Assembly (NCBI GenBank): GCA_023269545.1
Contig: JAHFTB010000004.1
Coordinates: 79,828 to 143,827, forward strand
From: Verrucomicrobiota bacterium
Lineage (GTDB): Bacteria; Verrucomicrobiota; Verrucomicrobiia; Chthoniobacterales; Xiphinematobacteraceae
Direction of reading: 5' to 3'
Length of the DNA: 64,000 bases
This document shows, piece by piece, positions 34,534-43,952 of this stretch; position 1 is the first letter of the stretch, and each line of letters begins with the position of its first letter. The notes under the pieces are model-generated. The model was not told the origin of the DNA. It did not search any database and saw only the letters and a program-made list of their open reading frames with translations. The position numbers and the translations under genes are program-made.

Positions 34534-34578
34534 AGATCTGGCACAATAATGATATTCTCTGGGCGGAGTCTTGTCAGC

Positions 34579-34600
34579 GAGTCACTTATACAAATGACTC
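34579..34600. promoter_or_regulatory. Inverted repeat between maf and the response-regulator gene
   Basis: GAGTCACTT and AAATGACTC are almost perfectly palindromic (GAGTCA..TGACTC with one mismatch inside) around a four-base centre. It lies 123 bp before the response-regulator start. It may be an operator for that autoregulated two-component operon or a weak terminator for maf; no T-run follows. Confidence 0.3.
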
Positions 34601-34722
34601 TGCTCCCGTAAAAAAACTATCAGCCTCTATATGCTTTGACGCTCTCCCCGGATAGTATGAAGAAACTTTAATATATTGTTCAATCTCACCTCATTTGGGT
34701 CGGTTATTCTTTAAAAACATCC

Positions 34723-35406
34723 ATGAAAATACTCCTCGTTGAAGACGATCCAAAAGTATCACGGATTGTTGCGACTGGCTTGAATGCCGAGCGATTTTTA
34801 GTTGATACAGCTATTGATGGCAGAGAGGGGGTGGAAATGACGATCAACAATCCGTACGATCTCGTCATCGTCGACATCCACCTTCCTCTTTTAAGTGGAA
34901 CGGAAGTTGTCAAACGCATTCGATCACATAATAAGGAGGTTCCAATTCTCATGTTGACGGCATACGATGCGATTGCCGTCAAAGTGGCACACTTCGAAAT
35001 TGGTGCGGATGATTATTTAACTAAACCTTTTGCTTTTGCCGAACTTCTGGTTCGAACTAAGGCATTGTTGCGACGAGGACCTGTGGTTCGGATCAATACG
35101 CTCACTATTGCTGATTTGGAAATCGACCGTATGTTACGGCAGGCCAAACGGGGAGGAGTTCCCCTTAAGTTAACTTCCAAAGAATATGCTCTCCTAGAGT
35201 ACTTAGCCCTTAATTCCGGGAGAGTTCTTTCCAGGAGTATGATTATTGAGCATGTTTGGGATCAGAGTTTCGAGGGCCTCACAAACATCGTCGATGTTTA
35301 TATCCGGCAATTGCGAGCAAAGATCGACGACTCCCATTCAGTGAAGCTGATTCATACTTTGCGGGGAATGGGATACTATTTGAATAAAAAGGAACTCTGG
35401 GGATGA
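34723..35406 (+). CDS. OmpR/CusR-type response regulator
   Basis: DNA-binding transcription regulator controlled by phosphorylation. The receiver domain has the acidic pair EDDP (7-10), phosphoacceptor Asp51 in LVIVDIHLPLLSG, Thr79 in MLTAYD and Lys101 in YLTKPFAFAEL. The C-terminal winged helix (from about 130) contains LTSKEYALLEYLALNSGRVL and YIRQLRAKID. Length 227 is normal. It overlaps the histidine kinase by 4 bp, and the efflux genes follow in the same run, so it probably controls the tripartite pump (inference). Confidence 0.94.
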   Translation: MKILLVEDDPKVSRIVATGLNAERFLVDTAIDGREGVEMTINNPYDLVIVDIHLPLLSGTEVVKRIRSHNKEVPILMLTAYDAIAVKVAHFEIGADDYLTKPFAFAELLVRTKALLRRGPVVRINTLTIADLEIDRMLRQAKRGGVPLKLTSKEYALLEYLALNSGRVLSRSMIIEHVWDQSFEGLTNIVDVYIRQLRAKIDDSHSVKLIHTLRGMGYYLNKKELWG

Positions 35407-36803
35407 ATCCTAGATCCCTTAGCTTTAGATTAAGTATCTGGTATGCAGTAACTTGCGGAATTATTTGTTTGGCGCTAGGAGCATTTTCCTATTTTTGGCT
35501 CTCCAAGTATATGACTTCGCGATTGAAGGAAAGGCTGGAACGAAAGACAGAACAAATTGTTGCTTTGTGGCAATTGCATTGGCAAGAAACCGGAGAGCAA
35601 AAAGCCATCCATGACATCAAGGTAAGCTGTGCTCCCGAGCACAATGATCTTTTCATTCGTATAGAAAAGGCTGGGGGAAAGATTCTTTATGTCTCAGGAA
35701 AGCCAGTGGAAGCCAATTTTTTCCCAGAGAAAATCCCCTTTATGCCCATGCCAAAGGGCACTCAACTTGTATGGCGTTTACCTGCTCAAAACATGCTCAT
35801 TGCGTCGCAGATATTCTCTTCTGAGAGCGGCTATATTGTGGAAGTCGGGGCTTCGCTGGATCCCATAGATAGAATTCTGTGGGACTATCTGATGATGTTA
35901 TCGATAGGGGTATCCTTTGCACTGGTCGTAGCCATTGCGGGAGGTGTGGTTTTGGCAAAGAAGTCTCTGAGGCCGGTGCATAAAATTGTCAACGCAGCTC
36001 AGGAAATGAGTTGGCACAATTTGAAAAACCGCCTGCCTATTGCCCATACGGGGGATGAATTGGAACATCTTTCGGTGGTGTTAAATCAAATGCTTGCTCG
36101 CCTTGAGGAAGCTTTTCAACACTCGCAACGCTTTTGCGCGCTTGCATCACACGAGCTTCGAACGCCATTAACGATCATTTTAGGTGAACTTGAGGGAGTC
36201 TTGCGTTCCCCCAGGCTGGAAAACGAGGAACGAGAAAAAATTGGCAGTGTTTTTGAAGAGGCGGAAAGGCTGGCAAAAATTGTAGGAGGATTATTTGCAA
36301 TCACCCGGCTGGAAGCTGGCGAAGCTAAGAGTGAATCCGTACCTTTTAACCTCTCGAGTCTTGTAATCAATACTGCTGAGCAGATGTCGCTTCTTGCCGA
36401 GGAAAAAAATCTTACGGTACGTTGTGAAGGTGATCTTACAGATGAAGTGGTTGGGGACAAATCGAGATTAAAGCAAGTGGTTGTCAATCTCCTCGACAAC
36501 GCAATTAAGTATTCGCCGCCAGGGAAAGAAATTGTCCTGCGGACCCGAATGGAAAATGGATCCGGCTTTTTCGAGGTGATAGATTCCGGATACGGAATTC
36601 CTGATTCTGATTTGCCACATATTTTCGAAAGCTTTTATCGCAGCGACGACGAACGAACGCAAAAAGTCGATGGCACGGGATTGGGGCTATCGATAGCTAA
36701 GTTTATTTGTACTGCGCATGGCGGATCTATCGATGCCATAAATCGCCCTGAGGGGGGCTGTATCCTTCGAGTCTGTTTGCCTCTAAAACCAATAATATTA
36801 TGA
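35403..36803 (+). CDS. Sensor histidine kinase
   Basis: Membrane sensor with two transmembrane helices (about 16-34 and 161-185) bracketing a periplasmic sensor of about 125 residues. A HAMP-like linker follows (from about 186). The H-box ASHELRTPLTIILGELEG places the phosphoacceptor at His250. The ATPase domain has the N-box VVNLLDNAIKYSPPG, the G1 box DSGYGIPDSDLPHIF and the G2 box GTGLGLSIAK. Length 466 fits CusS-like sensors. Its start overlaps the regulator by 4 bp and its stop overlaps the adaptor gene by 4 bp, so three genes are translationally linked. The signal is unknown; copper/silver would be the analogy with CusS, without direct evidence. Confidence 0.92.
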   Translation: MNPRSLSFRLSIWYAVTCGIICLALGAFSYFWLSKYMTSRLKERLERKTEQIVALWQLHWQETGEQKAIHDIKVSCAPEHNDLFIRIEKAGGKILYVSGKPVEANFFPEKIPFMPMPKGTQLVWRLPAQNMLIASQIFSSESGYIVEVGASLDPIDRILWDYLMMLSIGVSFALVVAIAGGVVLAKKSLRPVHKIVNAAQEMSWHNLKNRLPIAHTGDELEHLSVVLNQMLARLEEAFQHSQRFCALASHELRTPLTIILGELEGVLRSPRLENEEREKIGSVFEEAERLAKIVGGLFAITRLEAGEAKSESVPFNLSSLVINTAEQMSLLAEEKNLTVRCEGDLTDEVVGDKSRLKQVVVNLLDNAIKYSPPGKEIVLRTRMENGSGFFEVIDSGYGIPDSDLPHIFESFYRSDDERTQKVDGTGLGLSIAKFICTAHGGSIDAINRPEGGCILRVCLPLKPIIL

Positions 36804-38038
36804 GAAACGAGAAAAGAAACCGCTTCCTCCATAGGAAGTTCAAATACATCATAGGAATTTCGGGCTTGATACTCTGCTCCTTATTGGTTTTGACCTTTTG
36901 GGGGAATCGCAAAGCAAAAGCAAAACAAGGGGAACTCCCTTTGGTAGCAGTAACCGAAATCCGGGAAGCCAACCTGGCTAATGTGATGAGTATTACTGGC
37001 GAAATGCGTCCGTATCAGCAAATCAACTTGCATGCTAAGGTCGCGGGATTCTTACAATCGATTCATGTCGATATTGGAGACCATGTAAAAGAGGGAAGTG
37101 TGATCGCGTGCCTTGAAATCCCGGAATTGCACGAAGAATTAGCACGCGCCAAAGCAGGGGTTGCAGCAGCTCAGGAAAGTGTGAAGAGCGAAGAAGCCAA
37201 ATATCACGACGTGCATCTTTTGCTCCAAAGACTGCAGAAAGTAGCTCAAAAAAATCCCCACCTCATTGCACAACAGGATCTCGATACCGCGAATTCGCGG
37301 GATAGCTCTGCCGCTGCTCATTTGGCTTTGGCTGCCCAACAGGTCGCTGAGAGCAAGGCTGACGAAGATAAAATTGAAACGATGCTGGATTACGCGACAA
37401 TCACAGCTCCCTTTGCAGGAGTCATTACCAAGCGATATGCAGATCCTGGTGCTCTGATTCAAGCAGGGATTTCCTCAAATACACAGGCAATGCCTGTGGT
37501 GAGCTTGGCTCAGGATAATATATTACGAGCAACTTTCCCGGTACCCGAGTCCATTGTGACACGTTTACACGTGGGGGACCAAGTCCAAATCGAAATTCCG
37601 GCGCTCAATAAAAAGATTCTTGCAAAGGTATCGCGGATGGCCTGTCAGGTGGATCAAAGCACCCGTACGATGGAGGCGCAGATGGACGTGGATAATGCCG
37701 ATCTCAGTATCACACCTGGGATGTACGCAATTGCGGATGTTCAAATTGATCACCGGGAGGGCATCTTGGCTGCACCTGTACAGGCGGTGAAGATGGGGAC
37801 AGAAAACTGCGTGTTTATAGTCAATGAAAAACAAAAAGTGGAAAAACGCATCGTCGAGTTGGGGATTCAGACAGCTGAGTGGGTAGAGATCAAACAAGGA
37901 GTGAAATTGGGTGACTTAATCATCATCGGTAACACAAGTGAATTGCATCCAGGCATGCGTGTTACCGCTAAGGTGAGAGATGAAGCCACTCTGGCCTCCA
38001 ACACATTAAAGACAATGGATAAAGGAACCTTCCATTGA
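36800..38038 (+). CDS. RND efflux periplasmic adaptor (second system)
   Basis: Membrane-fusion protein with an N-terminal anchor helix (YIIGISGLILCSLLVLTFW, about 16-34) rather than a lipobox. The lipoyl halves are INLHAKVAGFLQSIHVDIGD and ATITAPFAGVITKRYADPGA, separated by a long helical hairpin (about 108-190) rich in Ala/Lys/Glu. The beta-barrel and membrane-proximal domains follow. Length 412 is normal. It is coupled by a 4-bp overlap to the kinase and lies 100 bp before its pump. The DDVD-like acidic residues near the C terminus do not show a metal-binding motif. Confidence 0.9.
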   Translation: MRNEKRNRFLHRKFKYIIGISGLILCSLLVLTFWGNRKAKAKQGELPLVAVTEIREANLANVMSITGEMRPYQQINLHAKVAGFLQSIHVDIGDHVKEGSVIACLEIPELHEELARAKAGVAAAQESVKSEEAKYHDVHLLLQRLQKVAQKNPHLIAQQDLDTANSRDSSAAAHLALAAQQVAESKADEDKIETMLDYATITAPFAGVITKRYADPGALIQAGISSNTQAMPVVSLAQDNILRATFPVPESIVTRLHVGDQVQIEIPALNKKILAKVSRMACQVDQSTRTMEAQMDVDNADLSITPGMYAIADVQIDHREGILAAPVQAVKMGTENCVFIVNEKQKVEKRIVELGIQTAEWVEIKQGVKLGDLIIIGNTSELHPGMRVTAKVRDEATLASNTLKTMDKGTFH

Positions 38039-38138
38039 GCAAATTGAGCCCGCTTGAGACTTACAGGGTTCCGTTGATAAGGCTGAAAAGCAGCCCCGGT
38101 CGATGAGTGGCACCCTATTTTCCTAAAAGCACATCCTT

Positions 38139-41100
38139 ATGTCCCGTTTCGCAATAAAATATCCGTTTTTTATTCTCGTGGTTTGCCTAATGACTTGCGT
38201 GATCGGTGTAACCACCGTGGCGCGCATGCCAGTGGATCTCTTCCCCTCCATTAAGATACCGGTAGTAGTGGTGGCTACGTTCTTTTCGGGCATGCCTCCG
38301 GAGCAAATCGAGAATGACATTACCGGACGCTTTGAACGATTTTTTACTTTAGCTAGTGGTATTGATCACATCGAATCCCGTTCACTTCCTGGGGTCAGCC
38401 TCATTAAAGTCTATTTCCAACCTGGGACTAATGCAGATTCGGCGGTGACCACAATTTCAAATCTGGCCATGGCAAATTTACGTCGCCTGCCTATAGGTAC
38501 GTTGCCGCCAGTAGTTTTGAAGTTCGACTCTTCCAGCCTGCCGGTTTGCCTAATTACCTTAAAGGGCAAGAGTCTGAACGAGACGCAATTGCGAGATCTC
38601 GGTCAGTATACAGTGCGCAATCAAGTGGCGAATGTTCCAGGTGCCTCGGTGCCACCGGCTTTTGGGGGAAAATACCGGCAGATCATGGTCTATGTGGATC
38701 CGGCAAAGCTAGAAGCTTACCAATTGAGCGTGATGGATGTCGTTCGTTCTGTGAACGATGCCAATCTGATCCTGCCCGCCGGAGACGTGAAGATCGGTCC
38801 CATCGACTACAACCTGTATACCAATAGTCAGCTGAACACGATTCAGGATATTAACCAAGTCCCATTGAAAGCACTGGGAAACCGCTTAGTACTTGTTGGA
38901 GACGTTGCCCAAGCCAAGGATGGGGCGCAGATTCAATCCAATATCGTTCGAATCGATGGCCAGCCATCTGTGTATCTCCCTGTACTCAAACAAGGCGGAG
39001 ATGCGAATACTATTGCTGTTGTCGATGGGATTAAGCGGGCGGTGGCTCGTCTTATGGATATTCCAAAGTCGCTCATAGCGAATGTCGTGTTTGATCAATC
39101 TATCTTTGTCAAAAATGCCATTGAGAACTTGGTGCATGAAGGACTCATTGGTCTTTGCCTCACAGGAGCGATGATTTTGATCTTTCTCGGCAATGTTCGG
39201 GCGACGGTTGCAGTGTTCTTATCCATCCCGCTGTCCGCACTAGCAGCATTTATTGTTCTTTCGACAGGTGGCAACTCCATCAACTCCATGATTCTTGGCG
39301 GACTGGCGTTGGCATTTTCACGGTTAATCGACAATTCGGTTGTGGTCCTGGAAAACATCTTTCGTCATATGGAATTGGGTGAGAGTGCTGCGGTTGCGGC
39401 GGAAAAGGGAGGCAACGAAGTGGCATTTCCGGTACTGGCCGCAACCCTAGGTACGGCGGTGGTATTCTTTCCCGTTACCTTTCTTTATGGGGTGAGCAAG
39501 TTCCTTTTTACAGCTTTGGCTCTTTCTGTCGTATTTTCCCTTTTCGCTTCCTATATAGTGGCAATGACGGTGGTCCCTCTCTTTTGTGCGCTATTTATCA
39601 AAACGAGTGCTGTGGTCCACGAGGGCAAAGGGGAAACCAATCCACGGAAAGGCTGGGGGGCTAGGTTCAATGATGCATTTAATTTGCGCTTCCGTCAATT
39701 TCTGGATGGGTTCGACAGGCTGCAATCCAGAACTCTCCGGAAACCGGGTATTACCGTGAGTGTCATCCTCGGACTGGTACTTCTCAGTTTTACACTCCTG
39801 CCCTTTTTGGGAGTAGCCTATTTTCCACGGAGCGATCCAGGGCAATTTGTTATTAATATTAAGGCCCCCACGGGGACCCGTATAGAAAAGACAGAAACCA
39901 GTATCCAGCAAGTTGAGGAGGTGATTCGTAAGATAGTGCCTCCGGAAGAATTACGCTTAATTGTATCAAATATTGGAACGACGCCGGGCTTTTCTTCTAT
40001 CTACACGAGCAACTCTGCCTCGCACACAGCGTTTGTTCAAGTAAGTCTCAAAGATACCCATCAGACAGGTAGTTACGAATATATTCGTCGAGTACGTGAA
40101 GCGCTGCACCGCGAACTCCCGGAACTTTCTGTCTATCTTCAATCGGGCGGGCTAGTCGATGCGGTCTTGAACATGGGCCTGCCTGCTCCCATCGATGTGC
40201 AAGTGAGTGGCAATAATTTAGAAGACATTTACCATGTGGCCTCGGAAATTGCCTATCAAGCGAGGCAGGTGTCTGGTGTAGGGGATGTACTCGTACCCCA
40301 GGATATTGATGCACCTTCTTTGCAACTCGATATCGATCGGAAAAAGGCCAGCCAATTAGGATTAAGCGCAAAAGAGGTAGTGAGTAATGTCATTACCGCA
40401 CTCACTTCCAATGCCATGATTGCTCCCAGCTACTGGGTCGACCCTCATACCGGAAACGACTACATGCTTACGGTGCAATACCCCGAAAACGAAGTAAAAT
40501 CCGCTCTGGATCTGATCTCAATTCCACTGCGTTCTTCAGGGGCAAAAAACACCACACGCATTGATGCGGTGACTTCCGTGAAAAGGATGATCGCACCGAC
40601 AGAGGTGGATCATTATCAATTGTACCGGGTCGTAGATGTCTACATATCTCCCAAGGGTGAAGAAGTGGGAAAAGTAGCTGCCGCCATCCAAAAAATTGTT
40701 CATTCCACTCAGTTGCCGCCTAATGTGCGAGTCACTTTGCGGGGTTCCGTGCAGGCAATGAATACCTCCTTCTCTTCTTTTGGCATGGGGCTAATTCTTG
40801 CCGTAGTTCTTGTTTACTTAATTTTGGTGGCTCAGTTCCGCTCGTTTATCGATCCCTTGCTCATTCTCTTGGCTATACCTCCGGGCTTAATGGGCGTCTT
40901 AATGACGCTCGTATTTACAGGTACGACACTCAATGTGATGTCGCTGATGGGAGTGGTGATGATGGTGGGCATTGTGATCTCCAATAGTATTCTGATTGTG
41001 GAGTTTACTCATCGTCTGCGAGAGGACGGTATGGAGTTGAACCAGGCTGTTGCCTATGCTGTGAGAGTTCGCTTGCGCCCTATCCTCATGACATCTCTGG

Positions 41101-41306
41101 CGACTTTAATCGGGCTCATTCCCATGGCAATGAAACTGGGTACAGGAAGTGAAGCTTATGCACCGTTGGCTCGTGCCATTATAGGTGGCTTAGCCCTATC
41201 TGTATTGTTTACCGTCTTTGTCGTACCCGCAGCATTCCTTTTGGTTTATGGAAGAAAGAAGAGGGAAGAAGCCGCCATCTCGGAAGCCATGCCAACATTC
41301 ACTTAA
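38139..41306 (+). CDS. RND efflux transporter with altered proton-relay residues
   Basis: Inner-membrane pump of 1055 residues with the family architecture: first helix at MSRFAIKYPFFILVVCLMTC, porter domain, paired membrane bundles and the LRPILMTSLATLIGLIPMA signature. The proton-relay helix reads RLIDNSVVVLENI where HAE1 pumps have [11 protein letters not shown] (second Asp to Asn). The tenth helix reads GIVISNSILIVEF where they have [10 protein letters not shown] (Lys to Ser). One Asp and the Thr of the MTS motif remain. It therefore belongs to a different branch from the first pump and may couple protons differently. It is between its adaptor and a TolC-like gene. Confidence 0.88.
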   Translation: MSRFAIKYPFFILVVCLMTCVIGVTTVARMPVDLFPSIKIPVVVVATFFSGMPPEQIENDITGRFERFFTLASGIDHIESRSLPGVSLIKVYFQPGTNADSAVTTISNLAMANLRRLPIGTLPPVVLKFDSSSLPVCLITLKGKSLNETQLRDLGQYTVRNQVANVPGASVPPAFGGKYRQIMVYVDPAKLEAYQLSVMDVVRSVNDANLILPAGDVKIGPIDYNLYTNSQLNTIQDINQVPLKALGNRLVLVGDVAQAKDGAQIQSNIVRIDGQPSVYLPVLKQGGDANTIAVVDGIKRAVARLMDIPKSLIANVVFDQSIFVKNAIENLVHEGLIGLCLTGAMILIFLGNVRATVAVFLSIPLSALAAFIVLSTGGNSINSMILGGLALAFSRLIDNSVVVLENIFRHMELGESAAVAAEKGGNEVAFPVLAATLGTAVVFFPVTFLYGVSKFLFTALALSVVFSLFASYIVAMTVVPLFCALFIKTSAVVHEGKGETNPRKGWGARFNDAFNLRFRQFLDGFDRLQSRTLRKPGITVSVILGLVLLSFTLLPFLGVAYFPRSDPGQFVINIKAPTGTRIEKTETSIQQVEEVIRKIVPPEELRLIVSNIGTTPGFSSIYTSNSASHTAFVQVSLKDTHQTGSYEYIRRVREALHRELPELSVYLQSGGLVDAVLNMGLPAPIDVQVSGNNLEDIYHVASEIAYQARQVSGVGDVLVPQDIDAPSLQLDIDRKKASQLGLSAKEVVSNVITALTSNAMIAPSYWVDPHTGNDYMLTVQYPENEVKSALDLISIPLRSSGAKNTTRIDAVTSVKRMIAPTEVDHYQLYRVVDVYISPKGEEVGKVAAAIQKIVHSTQLPPNVRVTLRGSVQAMNTSFSSFGMGLILAVVLVYLILVAQFRSFIDPLLILLAIPPGLMGVLMTLVFTGTTLNVMSLMGVVMMVGIVISNSILIVEFTHRLREDGMELNQAVAYAVRVRLRPILMTSLATLIGLIPMAMKLGTGSEAYAPLARAIIGGLALSVLFTVFVVPAAFLLVYGRKKREEAAISEAMPTFT

Positions 41307-41330
41307 TTGCTATCCAAAAAAGGCGGGACC

Positions 41331-42704
41331 ATGCGACTATCATTTTTGCTTATCGAATTTTTGCTTCTTGCCGCTGCAGTGGCTCCATTGGCTAGAGCGA
41401 AATCAAAAGAGTCGAATTTTTCAAATCAAAGTATCACTTTGCAATCTGCGTTCAAAATGGACCATGAGAACAAATTTCCCAAGGTGCTGACTTTGAAAGA
41501 AGCCGAACGCTATGCGCTGGCTCATCATCCTGCGATCAAGACGGCAAGCTATCAGGCCAAGGCAGCAACGGAAGTGGTAAAAGAAACCTTAGCAAATTTC
41601 TTCCCTCAATTAGCCGGCTCAGCAGTCTTTGCGGAGGCAGATGGGGGGAACTCTCGTATGGCTGCAACGAGTGATAGCCTCAGTAATCCAACCATCCTGA
41701 GTCGGGAATCTAACGGACTCTACCTTTCTCAACTCATTACGGATTTTGGGAAGACGGCTTTTCTGACATCGAGTTCGCGATTCAATGCAAGATCGATGCG
41801 AGAACAACTGCAGGTGGTGCAGGAGATGGTCCTGCTCAACGTGGACCGTACTTACTATGCCGTTCTGAGAGCTAACGAATTAGTACGATTGACAGAGCAA
41901 GAGACAAAAACCAACGAATTATTAAAAGATCGGGTCAAAGCTCTCGCAGATAGCAACTTAAAGTCTTCCCTAGATGTGAGCATTCAAGAGGCCACCCTGG
42001 CTCAAACTCGATTATTAATGATTGACGCTGCAGGGCATTTGAAAGAAACGCTAGCCGATCTGATGGCTGCCATGGGTTCAAGGGATGAGCCTGACTTCAA
42101 ACTGGCGGAAGATTTTACTATTCAACCACTGACTGAATCGAGTCAATCATTTGAAGCGAAGGCTTTCAGTCAACGGCCAGATCTGATTGCCATGCGTTTT
42201 GAGAGAGATGCTGCCCTCAAGTATGCTGCTGCTCAGGGTGCGGCCCGGCTACCGACGGTGAGCGCTATTGCAGCTGGAGGGGGGTCTCCCTACCATGAAG
42301 GAAATCTTTCTGAGACCTATGGAATGATCGGTGTGAACGTCAGTATCCCCTTATTTACAGGAGGAAGATTGACCGCTCAGCAGAAGGAGGCGCAGTTAAA
42401 AGCGAAAGCTGTGGAACAGCAGCTTGAAGATCGAGAGACCCTTGCTCTGCGGGATGTTCGAACTGCTTGGATCAACGCGCAGACCGCATTCAAAAAAATT
42501 CAAGTCTCAAAAGAGTATCTTGATGCGGCGTCAAAGGCTTTCGATCTGGCACAAAGCCTTTATGTCGCTGGGACTAGTTCGATTGTTGAGTTGAGTCAAG
42601 CCGACCTCCAACGTATCCAAGCTCAAATTGCCCTGATCAACGCCCGGTATGAATTCCTGACAAAACTTTCTATTTTGGCTTATCAGATTGGTGACCTAAA
42701 ATAA
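41331..42704 (+). CDS. TolC-family outer-membrane efflux channel
   Basis: Outer-membrane factor that completes the tripartite efflux system. A cleavable signal is visible (MRLSFLLIEFLLLAAAVAPL then ARAKS). The mature part shows the internally duplicated TolC structure: L-T-L-K-E-A-E-RYALAHHPAIKTASY in the first half and AFSQRPDLIAMRFERDAALK opening the second, with helices typical of OEP domains and strands such as GLYLSQLITDFG. The frame is open to a TTG at 41307, but ATG 41331 begins the signal peptide and has GGCGGG just upstream, so it is preferred (457 aa). It begins 25 bp after the pump stop. Confidence 0.9.
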   Translation: MRLSFLLIEFLLLAAAVAPLARAKSKESNFSNQSITLQSAFKMDHENKFPKVLTLKEAERYALAHHPAIKTASYQAKAATEVVKETLANFFPQLAGSAVFAEADGGNSRMAATSDSLSNPTILSRESNGLYLSQLITDFGKTAFLTSSSRFNARSMREQLQVVQEMVLLNVDRTYYAVLRANELVRLTEQETKTNELLKDRVKALADSNLKSSLDVSIQEATLAQTRLLMIDAAGHLKETLADLMAAMGSRDEPDFKLAEDFTIQPLTESSQSFEAKAFSQRPDLIAMRFERDAALKYAAAQGAARLPTVSAIAAGGGSPYHEGNLSETYGMIGVNVSIPLFTGGRLTAQQKEAQLKAKAVEQQLEDRETLALRDVRTAWINAQTAFKKIQVSKEYLDAASKAFDLAQSLYVAGTSSIVELSQADLQRIQAQIALINARYEFLTKLSILAYQIGDLK

Positions 42705-42728
42705 GTGGAAGCTATATATTTGAATGTT

Positions 42729-43931
42729 CTAAATTTTTTCGGGCTCCAGGAGCAGCTGTTCAATACGTTGAAGGAGACGGCCCGCTGCACCCCCATCAAT
42801 CACTCGATGGTCAAAACTCAACGTAAATGCGGAAATGGTTTCGGGCAGCCATTCTCGGGTTTCAGCATTCCAACGAGGTTTGATTTGTCCCGCACCTATA
42901 CCAAGAAGCAGGGTTTGTTCGGGAAGCGGAATAGGAGTCGCCAATGTGAGCCCAAACACGCCGTAGTTAGTCACTGTGGCAATCGATCCCCCTGTTTCTT
43001 GAGCGGGCAATTTTCGCTGACGTGCAAGATTTACAAGACGATTGTAACGTTCGACAAGATCTTTCAACCGATACTGGTCCGCATTACGAATGACAGGGAC
43101 TAACACACCGTCTTCAGCTTCCACAGCGAAACCGATGTCGATGGATCGGGGATGAACAATCCGTTCACCGACCAAGCGTCCTCCGGCAACACTATTTTCG
43201 CTTAATGCTAAAGCCAGAGCACGCAAAGCATATAAAGCTGGCCCGGGTTTAGACACCTGCTTTTTCCGATGCGCCAATAGGAGGTCCATATTTACAGGAA
43301 GAACCACCGTTGCTAATGGGCGCGTCCAGCTTCGGCGCATAGCATCGGCCACGGCAACGCGCATGGATGAAGCTGTTGTCATTTGGCTGCGTTCGAGATC
43401 GGTAAGAAATCGTTCGAGATCCTCAATGGTCACACGACCAGCTGCTCCACTTCCTGCAATGCCTGCAAGATCCGCTGCATGGAGTCCTAGTTCGCTCATG
43501 CGTGCTTTCATGCGTGGGGAAAGATAGCTGGCTCCTCCGGCATGAGCTGGCACCGGAAGTCCCTTGATTGTGGGAAGCACTTTTTTCGGTGCGTTCGGTA
43601 CATTTACTGCTGCGGATATCGGATTCTTTGCAGTTGACGGAGAAGGCGGCTCCTCTTGTTGGATGCCGAGCCGCTTGGCTTCTGCTTCCGCAACTTCAAT
43701 GTATCCCAAGACGGCACCGACCGGATAGCTTTGGCCTACTTGCGCAATCAGTCCTTTCACTTTTCCACTACATTGCGCAGTGACTTCCATAACTGCCTTA
43801 TTAGTTTCCACCTCCATCAGGCTACAGTCAGTCTCCGCCTGCATTCCATCCTGATAGAGAATATTCACGATCGTGGCCTCGGCAATGGATTCACCAAGCT
43901 GCGGCATGATAATAGGGAGGTGATAGGGCAT
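42729..43931 (-). CDS. Dihydrolipoamide acyltransferase, E2 of a pyruvate (2-oxoacid) dehydrogenase complex
   Basis: Core enzyme that transfers the acyl group from lipoamide to CoA. Three domains are visible: a lipoyl domain with Lys45 in MEVETNKAVMEV (residues 1-80), a peripheral-subunit-binding domain YLSPRMKARMSELGLHAADL (about 120-155), and the catalytic domain with TVVLPVNMDLLLAHRKK. The catalytic His375 and Asp379 lie in SFDHRVIDGG at the C terminus. There is one lipoyl domain and a total of 400 residues. It follows E1beta at a 21-bp gap on the same strand. Pyruvate is likely but branched-chain oxoacids are not excluded. An E3 gene is not adjacent. Confidence 0.9.
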   Translation of the reverse strand: MPYHLPIIMPQLGESIAEATIVNILYQDGMQAETDCSLMEVETNKAVMEVTAQCSGKVKGLIAQVGQSYPVGAVLGYIEVAEAEAKRLGIQQEEPPSPSTAKNPISAAVNVPNAPKKVLPTIKGLPVPAHAGGASYLSPRMKARMSELGLHAADLAGIAGSGAAGRVTIEDLERFLTDLERSQMTTASSMRVAVADAMRRSWTRPLATVVLPVNMDLLLAHRKKQVSKPGPALYALRALALALSENSVAGGRLVGERIVHPRSIDIGFAVEAEDGVLVPVIRNADQYRLKDLVERYNRLVNLARQRKLPAQETGGSIATVTNYGVFGLTLATPIPLPEQTLLLGIGAGQIKPRWNAETREWLPETISAFTLSFDHRVIDGGAAGRLLQRIEQLLLEPEKI

Positions 43932-43952
43932 GATTCAACAAGTTAGGGGACT

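Noticed and set aside
34537..34552. Possible sigma-54 promoter (TGGCAC-N5-TGAT) before the response regulator
   Set aside because: The -12 part lacks the TTGC core; too weak although rpoN is in the window.
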